From: Sisyra terminalis
Lineage: Eukaryota; Arthropoda; Insecta; Neuroptera; Sisyridae
Assembly: GCA_958496175.1 (NCBI GenBank)
Contig: OY292276.1
Coordinates: 60,091,080 to 60,155,079 of the forward strand
Direction of reading: 5' to 3'
Length of the DNA: 64,000 bases
A program made the translations under genes and the position numbers. Of this stretch, positions 34,520 through 45,839 are shown piece by piece (position 1 is the stretch's first letter; each line of letters begins with the position of its first letter). The notes below the pieces were generated by a model. It was not told the DNA's origin. It was given only the letters and a program-made list of their open reading frames with translations, and ran no database searches.

Positions 34520-37500
34520 AGTTCATCACCCATGCAATATTGGTTGCATACTTTATATAATTCGATTTTTTGATCGATTTTTGTTAGCTTTTTTTGGGTT
34601 ATATGCAATGTTTAGCTAGTTTCAGATCAATCGAGATAAATACTAGTTGGATTTAAGTCTAATTTCATGTCTAACACAAATGGCGGTTTAATCAAAATTT
34701 CTTGAGTATGTTAAAAATGTTTCCCTTAAGTTCCTCATTCAAATCTTCGAATGATCTAATTGCGATCAACTCCCATATTTGACTCAAAATACGCAAATTT
34801 TCATGCAAAATTCAAATATCTTTTAAACGGGGTTAAGATATTTCATGGCAAAGAATTTACTTAGGTTAATTACTTCTAATTCTTCTCTAATCGCCATTTT
34901 ATATAGTCATCCGAGAAAAATTTGATCAATCCGATAGAATATCTAAAAAAAAACAACATTTTTTTAAATTCTTTCATTCCAATGATAAAGACACTTCTAT
35001 CAATTCGTACATTATTAAATAGGTGGATCCTCAACATGTAATTCCCCTGTCCATGTTATTTTAACCAAAAAAATTTATACTGCCTCATTTTATCTATTTA
35101 TTTCCGTATATTCGTATTGCCAAAATGGAAAAATTGTAATATTCGTGAGATACTATTGCCTAAAATCTAAATCAAGATCGACATTAGTGCATCACCAATG
35201 CAATATGGGTTGCATACCTTATGTAATTCTTCAAAATATCGATTTTTTTAAGCAATAAAGATTAATTTTGGCTTTTTTTTTTGGCTTAAATGCCATGTTT
35301 AGCTAGTTTCAGATCAATCGCGATAATTACTAGTTGGATTTAGGTCTAATTTCATGTCGAACACAAATGGCGGTTTAATCAATATTTCTTGGGACAAAAT
35401 ATGATTTATGGTAAAAAGTTCTTCATTCAAATCTCCGGATGATCTAGTTGCGATCAACTATGACTATGACTAAATTGACATCCCATGGCAAAGAATTTAC
35501 TTAGGTTAATTACTTCTAATTCTTCTTTAATCGCCATTTTTTATAGTCATCCGAGAAAAATTTGATTAATCCGATGGAATATCTAAAAAAAAACCAATAA
35601 TTTTTTTAATTCTTTCATTTCAATGATAAAAACGCTTCAATTCGTACAGTATTAAATAGTTGGGTCCTCAACATGTAATTCCCCTGTCTACTATTTCAAC
35701 AAAAAAATTTGTAATCTTATCATAGATTCTTTCATTACTACGATAAAAACCCATCTATCAATTCGTACAGTATTAAATAGGTGGGTTATCAACATGTAAT
35801 TCCCCAATTCTTCAAAATATCGATTGATTTTTTAGCAACAAAGATTAATTTTAACTTTTTTTTTTGGGTTATATACAATGTTTAGCTAGTTTCAAATCAA
35901 TCGAGATAAATACTAGTTGGATTTAGGTCTAATTTCATGTCTAACACAAATGGCGGTTTAATCAAAATTTCGGCTCATGTGTACTTTAGCACACCCACAA
36001 TCTGGCAATGTTGCATTTTTGACTTTAGTTTTTAGTGTAATTCGCGATTAAATAGGTCCATAATGAAAATTTAGCCACAAGAGAGAGAATTATACCATAT
36101 TAGAATTGAATAAACAAAAAAAACACGAATTAAATTACAAAGTCGAAAATACAACATTGCCAGATTGTGGGTGTGCTAAAGTACACTTAAGCCAAATTTT
36201 TTTTGGACAAAATATGAATTATGTTAAAAAAATTTCTTTCAAGTTCTTCATTCAAATCTCCGGATGATCTAGTTGCGATTAATTTGATCATATTTGATCC
36301 AAAATAAGACATCCCATGGCAATGAATTTACTTAGGTTAATTACTTCTAATGATTCTCTTATCACTTTTTTATATAGGCATCCGAGAAAAATTTGATCAA
36401 TCCGATGGAAAATCTAAAAAAAAAAACAATATTTTTATAGATTCTTTCATTACTATGATAAAAGCACTTCTATCAATTCGTACAGTATTAAATAGGTGGG
36501 CCTTCAACATGTAATTCCCTTGTCCATGTCATTTTAACGAAAAAATTTATACTGCCTCATTTTATCTATTTATTTCCGTAAAATCGTAATACCAAAATGG
36601 AAAAATTGTAATATTCGTGGGATACTATTGCCTAAAATCTAAATCAGGATCGATATTAGTGCATCATACCTTATATAATTCTTCAAAATATCGATTTTTT
36701 AGCAAAAAAATATTAGTTTTAGCTTTTTTTTTTGGGGGTTATATGCAATGTTTAGCTAGTTTCAGATCAATCGAGATAAATACTAGTTGGATTTAGGTCT
36801 AATTTCATGCCTAACACAAATGGCGGTTTAATCAACATTTTTTGGCTGAAAATATTTCCATCAAGTCTTCAGATGATCTAGTCGCGATCAACTTCCATAT
36901 TTGACCCAAAATACGAAGATCTTCATGCAAAATTTTAATATCGTTTAAACGGCGTTAAGACATCTCATGGCAAATAATTTAGTTAGGTTAATTACTTCTA
37001 ATGCTTCTTTAATCGCCATTTTTTATAGTCATCCGAGAAAAATTTGATTAATTCGATGGAATATCTAAAAAAACAATAATTTTTTAAATTCTTTCATTCC
37101 AATGATAAAAACGCTTCTATCAATTCGTACAGTATTAAATAGGTGGGTCCTCAACATGTAATTCCCCTGTCCATGCTATTTTAACAAAAACATTTGTACT
37201 GTCTTATTAAAGGTTCTTTCATTACTATAATAAAAACGCTTCTATCAATTTGTACAGTATTAAATAGGTGCGTCATCAACATGTAATTCCCCAATTCTTC
37301 AAAATATCTAAATAAATAATATTTTTAGCAACAAAAATTAATTTTAACTTTTTTTTTTGGGTTATATGCAATGTTTAGCTAGTTTCAAATCAATCGAGAT
37401 AAATACTAGTTGGATTTAGGTCTAACTTCATGTCTAACACAAATGGCGGTTTAATCAAAAATTCTTGAGACAAAATATGAATTATGTTAAAAAGTTCTTC

Positions 37501-37930
37501 ATTCAAATCTCTGGATGATCTAGTTGCGATCAACTATCATATTTGATCCAAAATAAGACATCCCATGGCAAATAATTTACTTAGGTTAGTTACTTCTAAT
37601 GATTCTCTAATCATCATTTTATATAGTTATCCGAGAAAAACTTCATCAATCCGATGGAAAATCTAAAAAAAAAACAATATTTTTATGGATTCTTTCATTA
37701 CTATGATAAAAACGCTTTATCAATTCGTATAGTATTAAATAGGTGGGTCTTCAACATGTAATTCCCCTGGTTATGTTATTTTAACAAAAAAATGTTACAA
37801 TCTTATTTTATCTATTTATCTCCGTAAAATTGTAATGCCAAATACTTCTTATTGAGATAATAAAATGAATTTTTAAAAAAAAAAATCGTGTACCTTATAC
37901 TATTGCCTAAAATCTAAATTACCTATACCA
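34520..37930. repeat. Complex tandem array, ~600-690-bp units, five copies
   Basis: The anchor TTTAGCTAGTTTCAGATCAA occurs at about 34611, 35297, 35880, 36752 and 37375. Each unit continues with ACACAAATGGCGGTTTAATC, GAATTTACTTAGGTTAATTA, CATCCGAGAAAAATTTGAT and CAACATGTAATTCCCCTG. Units differ by internal deletions, and one is enlarged by the MITE at 35972-36193. No open frame is conserved between units. Confidence 0.85.
35972..36193. mobile_element. MITE with GTGTACTTTAGCACACCCAC termini
   Basis: The left end (GGCTCATGTGTACTTTAGCA, then CACCCACAATCTGGCAATG) is inverted at the right end over about 50 bp with few mismatches. The interior is AT-rich. It interrupts the third unit of the surrounding array. 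The flanking A/T-rich words do not give a clear target duplication. Confidence 0.8.
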
Positions 37931-38895
37931 GGCGTAGCCAACATATGGTAAGACATGTACATCTATTAGGCTTTCATACACCTGGAGGTTCGCATAACTT
38001 TGTGAAACACTGGTTTAAAGATCAAAATGGATTTTTTTTTTGTATTTTTACCCATCAAAAACAGGGGAATTACATGGCAAAATTGTATCTATTAGGTGGT
38101 AGATGGAAGGAACAATATATGCGTGATAGCTAGATTTCAAAGGTAATAAATTTACAAGCATATTTTTTTAGGTTTACCTAATTTTTTCAAGCCAAACAAT
38201 CTTTTGGAGAGGAATCAAATATTTTTTGTTGGGGCCCCCAAACTCTAACGTTGGAATGCATTGACATCAACAGTTTGATACGTTTGTCCGTACTCCATAC
38301 AATGGAAAATACGATTTCAAGAGTTTGGGATCGAATGTGAAGGATTTAAACACCAAATATGCATTGTATACGGAGACTCAATCTTCATCTCGAAACTGGA
38401 GGAAGGTTTTAAACAAACATTAATTTTAAAAATAGAAAATATATATCTACATAGACCTACCAACAGTGGTACAACATTGAAAACGGAATGTCAGTCACAC
38501 CGAAATTGTCTGAGCAAATTTAATTACACAGACGTCGTCCGTGTGGTGCCGAAAGCCCGAAAGCCCATTTTCCATGTCGGACATCATTTCGCCGGCAAAT
38601 AGTGACATTAGAGAACACCTCTCGTGGAATGTAAATATTTCGCGTAATGGAATCTTTCCGTTTTGTCGTAATGTAATGGGGGGATGGGATGGGATGGGGT
38701 GAGGTGGTGCACACGACATGGCAGGAGGCAATTCCCGGGAGGATTTAACGTTTTTCTGTATGACGTATGCTGAAATGTGTCGAGCTTTTCGCTGTTATCG
38801 TAAAGCTTTTCGTACGTGTGTAGGGTGCATTTTTAACTCACATTTAGAAAAAAGTCCCCAGGCGTGGCGTTGCTAAATTGCCAAATGGTTAAACG
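37931..38895. other. Non-coding
   Basis: No gene is supported. 38500-38740 is GC-richer, with a GGGATGGGATGGGATGGGG run at 38680-38700. Weak frames lack motifs. Confidence 0.35.
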
Positions 38896-38984
38896 ATGCA
38901 GTTGATGAGGATAATTTCGTTGGTCTATCTGTCTGTTTCGCCTCCATCCATCCCCCCCCCAAAAGCTACACACACACCTATCTC

Positions 38985-41010
38985 CATTAGATACAAAACA
39001 TACTACTACAACATGGGAATTTAATTTGAATACATTTTCCTCTTTTTGCTTCACTAACGTCAAATTACAAACGCAAAAAGCGATAAACTTATATTCTTAT
39101 TCAACAACAACATTAGCAAATATTTCCTCCTAGAACCGGAGATGAAATTTTCTAAGAATCACCACCTTTAAGTTTTGGCCCTCAAAATGGCCTAACGATT
39201 CCTGGTGAGATTCATAGTTCATTTTTAAAATCTTCTCTGACCTAAAACCAATTAAATTTTTACAGTTTAAACCAATTTTTTAAGCAGGCCATTCACGCTC
39301 CGACTTGCAGTACTACTAGTTGGATTTTCTAAATGGATCGACTAAAAGATTCGCTAGACATCCAACTTCCAACAACACCATTCACGGCCTGACTTTAGAT
39401 CCAACTTCGACCACTAGTTGGACTGCAAGTCGGAGCTTGAATGGACTGCTTTAGCAAATATTTTATAGAATAGATACAAATCATCTTCAAGAGCTTTGAT
39501 ACAAAACACATTACTTCATGGGAATTTAATTTGAATACATTTTCCTCTTTTTGCTTCACTAACGTCAAATTACAAACTCAAAAATCAATAAACTTATTTT
39601 CTTATTCAACAACAGCATTAGCAAATATTTCCTCCTAGAACCAGAGATAATTTTTTCTAAGAATCAACACCTTAAAAGTTTTGGCCTTAAAATTTGACCA
39701 TCCAATTGCTTTTTTCTGTTTTCTGCCTAACGGTTTCTGGTGAGATTTATAGTTCATTTTTAAAATCTTCTCTGACCTAAAACCAATTAAATTTTTACAG
39801 TTTATACCAATTTTTTAAGCAGGCCATTCATGCTCCGACTTGCAGTACTGCTGGTCGGACTACTAGTTGGATTTTCTAGTTGGATTGCCTAAATGATCCG
39901 CTAGACATCCAACTTCCAATAACACCATTCACGGTTCAACTTTAGATCCAACTTTGACCACTAGTTGGACTGCAAGTTGAAGCCTGAATGGACTGATTTA
40001 GCAAATATTTTATAAAATTGATACAAATCATCTTCAAGAACTTAGATACAAAACACACCACTACATGGGAATTTAATTTGAATACATTTTCCACTTTTTG
40101 CTTCACTAACGTGAAATTACCAACGCAAAAAGCGATAAACTTATATCCTTATTCAACAACATTAGCAAATATTTTGTCCTAGAACCAAAGATGAATTTTG
40201 TTAAGAATCACCAAAGTTTATAAAATACACAGGTTGAAAAAAATGACGTCATACGAAGAACTTTGAAATTTGAATCAGTCTGAAGATATGTACGAATTTC
40301 TTCTGCATGCGTCACGGGGCGCATGAGGCCACCTGTGTATTTTATAAACCTTGAAGAATCACCACCAAAGTTTTGGCCTGAAAAATGTTATCATCCAATG
40401 GCTTTTTCTGATTCCTGCCTTACAGTTCCTGGTGAGATTCATAGTTCATTCTTGAAATCTTCTCTGACCTAAAACCAATTAAATTTTTACAGTTTAAACC
40501 AATTTTTTAAGCAGGCCATTCACACTCCGACTTGCAGTACTGCTAGTAGGACTACTAGTTGGATTTTCTAGTTGGATCGCCTAAAAGATCCGCTAGATAT
40601 TCAACTCCCAACAACACCATTCACGGTCTGACTTTAGATCCAACTTCAACGACTAGTTGGACTGCAAGTCGGAGCTTGAATGGCCTGCTTTAGCAAATAT
40701 TTTATAAAAAAGATACAAACCACCTTCAAGAGCTTGGATACAAAACATACTACTACATGGAAATTTAATTTGAATACTTTTTCCTCTTTTTGCTTCCCTA
40801 ACGTGAAATTACAAACGCAAAAAGCGATAAATTTATATTCTTATTCAACAACAACATTAGCAAATATTTCCTCCTAGAACCGGAGATGATTAGTTCTAAG
40901 AATCACCATCTTTAAAGTTTTGGCCTTCAAAATGGCCTAATGGTTCCTGGTAAGATTCATAATTCATTCTTGAAATCTTCTTTCAACTAAAACCAATTAA
41001 ATTTTTGCAG
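38985..41010. repeat. Tandem array, ~510-550-bp unit, four copies
   Basis: The anchor GGGAATTTAATTTGAATAC (GGAAATTTAATTTGAATAC in the last unit) occurs at about 39015, 39520, 40068 and 40759. Each unit has AATATTTCCTCCTAGAACC and a small foldback in which CTCCGACTTGCAGTACT is inverted as GGACTGCAAGTCGGAGC. The third unit carries a MITE (40212-40353), which explains its extra length. Confidence 0.85.
40212..40353. mobile_element. MITE, CAAGG family, copy 5 (9-bp TSD)
   Basis: Perfect flanks AAGAATCAC (40203-40211 and 40354-40362). Opposite orientation to copy 1. The other units of the array show the empty site (CTAAGAATCACCACC). Confidence 0.9.
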
Positions 41011-42420
41011 TTTAAATCATTTTTTTTTATAATATATACATTTCACCTTCTAAAGTGGCCAGTCCCTCATTCACCAAAATTCCTTTCCTTATTTAACTTT
41101 TCTTTCATTGAGTTCTTCAACATTTGGATTAAATTCTCCGATTTTCCGAGAAAAAGATGCCGAATTGTGGACGTTAAAACGATTAGGTCTAAATCAGATT
41201 TTATTTTTCGTGTCGTTTGCGAAATGGGGCACGAAAACGAGGCGGGTGGTGGACGAAGTGTTCAATGGGGGGTGGGTGTGGAAATCTATTATGCAGCGAA
41301 GATATTTTGCACACAAACGTTAGTACAACTCCATAAAACAGGGGAAAAATAAACTGCGATAAAACAGCACGTTCGATTCACTCAACGTTTGCGTCTTTTT
41401 GCGTCGAACGAAAACCGAATAACGTGGCGTGAAAAACTCAAACATAAATTTGCATAACAATTTTCCACCGACCGACCGACCGATTGACGTGAAAACTGCA
41501 AAGGGGGGAAAAACATATACAACAAAACGTGAAACATTATGACAAGTTAACTTTATACCTTAAGATTTCGGTGTAGAAATATGGACCAAGTCGCCGAACG
41601 AGTTGCGGTGGGGTAAGGCGGGTGGTATAGGTAGTAGGTATATATATAGTGTTGATATCAAAACAAATCCTCAAAAATCAACATTAGCTCAATTTCAGGT
41701 TTCAAGTCCATCGTCAGCTTCTTACACGCAACTTTATTTACATTGGACAGGATTCAAGTGGGAAATGCCTTTAGTGCAGTGTCCAGTTTCGACCCACGGA
41801 AAAAAATCAATAATCTTCGACAAATACGGCTGGAAAAGATCTTGTTTAAAAATCAATATTAAAACACACAAAAAAATATTGACTTTGCCCCGTTTTTATA
41901 ATACATATAAACCCACTTCAGAATCCATAAAGTATAAACCTACCTACCTACCTATAAAGCCTAAACTAACTATTTAAAGCAATGTATGTAATGAATTTAT
42001 TCTTCAAATTTTTTCCTACAAAGATATTGGTTTATTTACCATGTAATGTTTTAAAAAAATTTTTTAAAAAATAAAATAAGGGCACAGGCTTTTATATCTG
42101 CCAGAAAAATATTTGGTCATCAAATGAAAATCATACGGGATAACAGGAAGAGGGATCGAAAATTTGGAAAAGAACACGATTTAAGGGAACCATTACGTAT
42201 AGGCAACCAGTATTGCATTGATGTATTAAGGTGGGGCTATCTACTACTTATTAGCGCTAAAACCTGCGACTTCATCTCCGTATTTTTTTTTCTCTACAAT
42301 TACCAACTCTAAATATCAGAAAGTCCAGAGATCTTATGGCTAAATCCGGAGAGTTGCATTTAATAAGAAAATAGATGAATTTACAAGAAAATTTATTCAA
42401 AATAGAAACGAAAAATCAGC
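41011..42420. other. No confident gene; one weak open frame
   Basis: 41603-41977 is open for 124 codons on the plus strand but the composition is uneven and no motif is recognised. A TTTCAG acceptor-like site at 41694-41699 could make its second half (FQVSSPSSASYTQLYLHW) a terminal exon. 41100-41470 is GC-richer and includes a CCGACCGACCGACCG microsatellite near 41470. Confidence 0.3.
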
Positions 42421-42530
42421 TGTATTGCTCGTATAGAGCAAATTTTTGAAATTTATCGATTTACGGACTTTTATTAACCCGAAAGTCACTAAAGACCTTG
42501 GTAGTTATAAAGCAACGGTAAATAACAATT
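42420..42530 (+). repeat. 5'-truncated SINE body
   Basis: AGAGCAAATTTTTGAAATTT, then CGGACTTTTATTAACCC and AAGTCACTAAAGACCTT, match in order the body of the tRNA-derived SINE at 60.85-61.06 kb read on its minus strand. The tRNA head is missing here. Confidence 0.5.
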
Positions 42531-42541
42531 GTGAATCATCA

Positions 42542-42742
42542 CAAAGCAGTTACGGAGTGATCCAAACTACTTGATGACCACTGATGAAGATTGCTTGGCA
42601 ATCGAAATACGTATCGGGGCAATACGTCACGAATATTTTTGTTTGCACTTCTGTTCAAATTTATGTTGGTGGTATGATTTTTATATATTAAACTATACTA
42701 CATAAATTGGACTGCAATATATCTTATATATTGTATACACAA
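42542..42742 (+). mobile_element. Family B foldback arm (single arm)
   Basis: Starts CAAAGCAGTTACGGAGTGAT, passes through a hammerhead-like motif and ends at ATTGTATACACAAC. Only one arm is present. The motif spans 42575-42621: CTGATGA core at 42581-42587, intact stem II and stem III, predicted cleavage after C42615, but the first stem I pair is lost because GGGG replaces TGGG. Confidence 0.65.
42575..42621 (+). ncRNA. Hammerhead-like motif, family B, plus strand
   Basis: TGACCA, CTGATGA, spare A, GATTGC-TTG-GCAATC, GAAA, TACGTATC, then GGGGCA. The core is consensus. Stem I loses its innermost pair compared with the 47.0-kb copy. Confidence 0.5.
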
Positions 42743-43310
42743 CAAAATCCAAGGAATTTTTGTACACTGGAATTTGGAAAAAGCTTAAATTTTCTAGTCT
42801 CCGGACTTAAACATAGAATTGGTAATCTTAAGTACAATAAACACAATAAAACAATAAAAATCATAGCATATCATTTTAAGTAAAACTAAAGCACAACTTT
42901 AGTGTTAAAAGAAATTGTGCTAATTGAAGGATATTTGTACTACGAGGTGTCTTATATGAGGAGCTTCATCGCTAACTATACTACATAATAAAAATCGAGA
43001 TTTACGATGTTGATTTAATGGAATTTGTGGAATAGCTAATAAACCCCAATTAATTGCAGCAGTAGCGTACCCTTAACTAACAGTATATAACATTAACATT
43101 AGCATTCACGCCTATGACTTAACTAGCACTTACTCCGGAGAATTTTATTGAAAACCCGGAGCCTGAAAAAACATTACTAAACCCGGAATCTTCGGGTCAA
43201 AATAGCTATGATGGCAAGCCTATTTTTTTCGCGTAATATAAATTATTACAACAGTCTAAAATTTCTATAAATAGAAAAAAGGAACTACCAATCTTCGCCA
43301 TGAAATTTAA

Positions 43311-44283
43311 GTGTGGATCACCGTCAGAACGTAAAAAAAATTGACTTTTTTAAAACTGCTGTCATTTTTTTTAGAGATATTAAAAAACGGTCTTCGGCAT
43401 GTAAAAGTTGAAGTTTTGAACTATTTTTTTTTTGCTCCGATATGTCCCCCCCCTCGCCCCCTTTTACAGCGCTTTGAAAAAGGGTCCTCAAAAATGAGGA
43501 GGCAAACGGGAGACCGGAGTTTTCTCGGAAACCGGAAGTCGGATCATGATTTCCATGAAATTTAAGGGTGGATCACCGTCAGAAAGTAAAAAAAAAATGA
43601 CTTTTTTAAAACTGCTGCCTTTTTTTTATAGAGATATTAAAAAACGGTCTTCGGCATGTAAAAGTTGAAGTTTTGAACAATTTTTTTTTTTTTGCCCCGA
43701 TATGTTCTCCCCTCTCCCCATTTTACAGCGCTTTGAAAAAGGGTCCTCAAAAATGAGGAGGCAAACGGGAGACCGGAGTTTTCTCGGAAACCGGAAGTCG
43801 GATCATGATTTTCCAAAGAATGTAGGTTTTGGTAAGGCGTCTTCTTGGTACTGAACCTCGAAAATCCTCGAAAAAAGTTGAAAATTCACAAAATAGCGCG
43901 ACTTTGAACAAAAAAGTTAAAAAAACGACCTTTTTTGGACCTTTCCCCCTCTCCCACTTTGAGCGGGGTGGGAGGTTTGGCCAATTTCAGAGGTTCAGTA
44001 CCACAAAGACCTGTTGAACTATAACACTCTCCAGTTTCAAGTCAATCCGTCGGATAGTTTCTGAGAAATCTTGTCTTCCAGTTTTAAAAACTTGATTTCG
44101 AGAAAAACGCATTTTAAGTTTTTTTAAGATATTTTTTTTATGTTATTATCAATTTATTAAATTTTTATCAGTGAAAATACATTAGTCAGCCATTCCAATC
44201 CTTTTAACACGTTATTCTTGAATGTTGTAAGAAGACATTTATGGGAAAAAAAATCGATTTTTTTTTCTGACGGTGATCCACCC
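43311..44283. mobile_element. Element with GTGGATCACCGTCAGA ends between TTAA sites
   Basis: TTAAGTGTGGATCACCGTCA (43307) and TGACGGTGATCCACCCTTAA (44268-44287) are inverted ends abutting TTAA on each side, as for piggyBac-like elements. The left terminus plus 250 bp is repeated in tandem (second copy at 43561), with AAAAACGGTCTTCGGCATGT and AACGGGAGACCGGAGTTTTC in both. No transposase is seen. The superfamily is inferred. Confidence 0.6.
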
Positions 44284-44299
44284 TTAAAAGAATTGCGAA

Positions 44300-45790
44300 A
44301 AGATTTAGAAACTCCTTTATCAGGTAACCCTTAATTTAGCCCTCTCCTCCTTTTCCTTATATAATCAAATTGATTATATGATTATTGATTATATCAAATT
44401 AATTGTTTAAATTAAACTCTAATTCATTGCAACAGTAGAGTACCCATACCTAACAGTATATAACATTGACATTCAATTGTATTATATTTATTATATTTCT
44501 ACTACGCACTATATGCCTATGACCCGGAGAATTTTATTGAAAACCCGGAATCTTCGGAATAAAATACCTATGTTGGCAACCCTATTTTTTCCGCGTAATA
44601 TGAATTATTAAAAGTCCAGATTTTCTATGAATAGACAAAGGGAACTATTAATCTTAGCCATAAAATTAAAAAGGATTAAAAAAAATAATCAAGAATTTAA
44701 AAAAGATTTAGATCATTCATCTCGATACCCTTAATTTAACCCTCTTTTCCCCGTTTATCTTTATCTACTGACCCTTCATTCCTCTACCAAAACCTTTGCT
44801 ACTTCTATACTATGATATAATATTAGGAAAATTTGGATAAACCTAAATTTACTACAGTGGAGGATTCTTTAAAAAATAAATCTAAGCCTAAATCTAAATA
44901 AAAAACACCAAATTCCCATATATCATGTTTTCTTGATTATCCATTGTTAATTTCAAAGTTGTCCTGGAAAATCATTATCAGAAGATTTGAAGCCTTCTTT
45001 TGATAAGGATACATCAAATGTAAAATCTACAACAAAATCATAAAATTAAAATCTTTTTTTGATACAATTATAGAACCAAAATCTTACCAAAACAAGATAC
45101 CATGGACAATTCAGAACATAAGAATTAAAATTTTCTAATGCAATTAAAGGTCCTAAATGTTGATTTGATCATTTTCCTTGGCACAGAATCCGTAAGTGTT
45201 ACTTCCATCGTGAATTGTTACGCAAAAATATGTAATGATCCCAAATAAATCAACCTCCTCCAGGCTCAATTTCATTATTAGTCACATGTCGCCTCTAAAA
45301 AAGACATAATATTAATATAATATCAAATTTATTCTTATCATATACGATACCAGTGTACCAGTGTAATACTTTAGTGTGCGAAAGAATAACTCAACTAATT
45401 ATTCAATTTTCATTTGCATAGATTGCATAATATAAATCTCGATGGATCACTTAAATTTTTATTATTTTTTTTTCAAGGTGAATCTCGAACAATACAATCA
45501 TTTGTGTTTTTTTTTTCCATTTCAACTAATCGAGGCTACAAATGGGCAATTTTTACTCGGACTGATGGAGATTTGATTGAAAATGTGGCCAGTGACAAAA
45601 ATGAGTGATTTTTTTTTTCTTTAGTAAGATCTATAGGAATGATTGGTAGGTATGAGTGGACTTAATCGATCGATCACCACCAATTAGGCTGAATCAAATA
45701 TAATTGTTTGCAATTATGTGCAATTATTGTTGCATTCGATTATGACATTTTTCAATTTTCCTCAATTGCCACTTGGGAATTGCACATATT
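44300..45790. other. Non-coding, with a direct repeat of the 43.13-kb segment
   Basis: 44524-44670 repeats 43137-43310 (GAATTTTATTGAAAACCCGG and TTCGCGTAATAT-like words), placing the TTAA element between two related copies. The rest is AT-rich with no gene. Confidence 0.4.
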
Positions 45791-45839
45791 GATATTTAAG
45801 CCGCCGACCAAGTGCTATCAAAACGATATTTTCAGTCGA

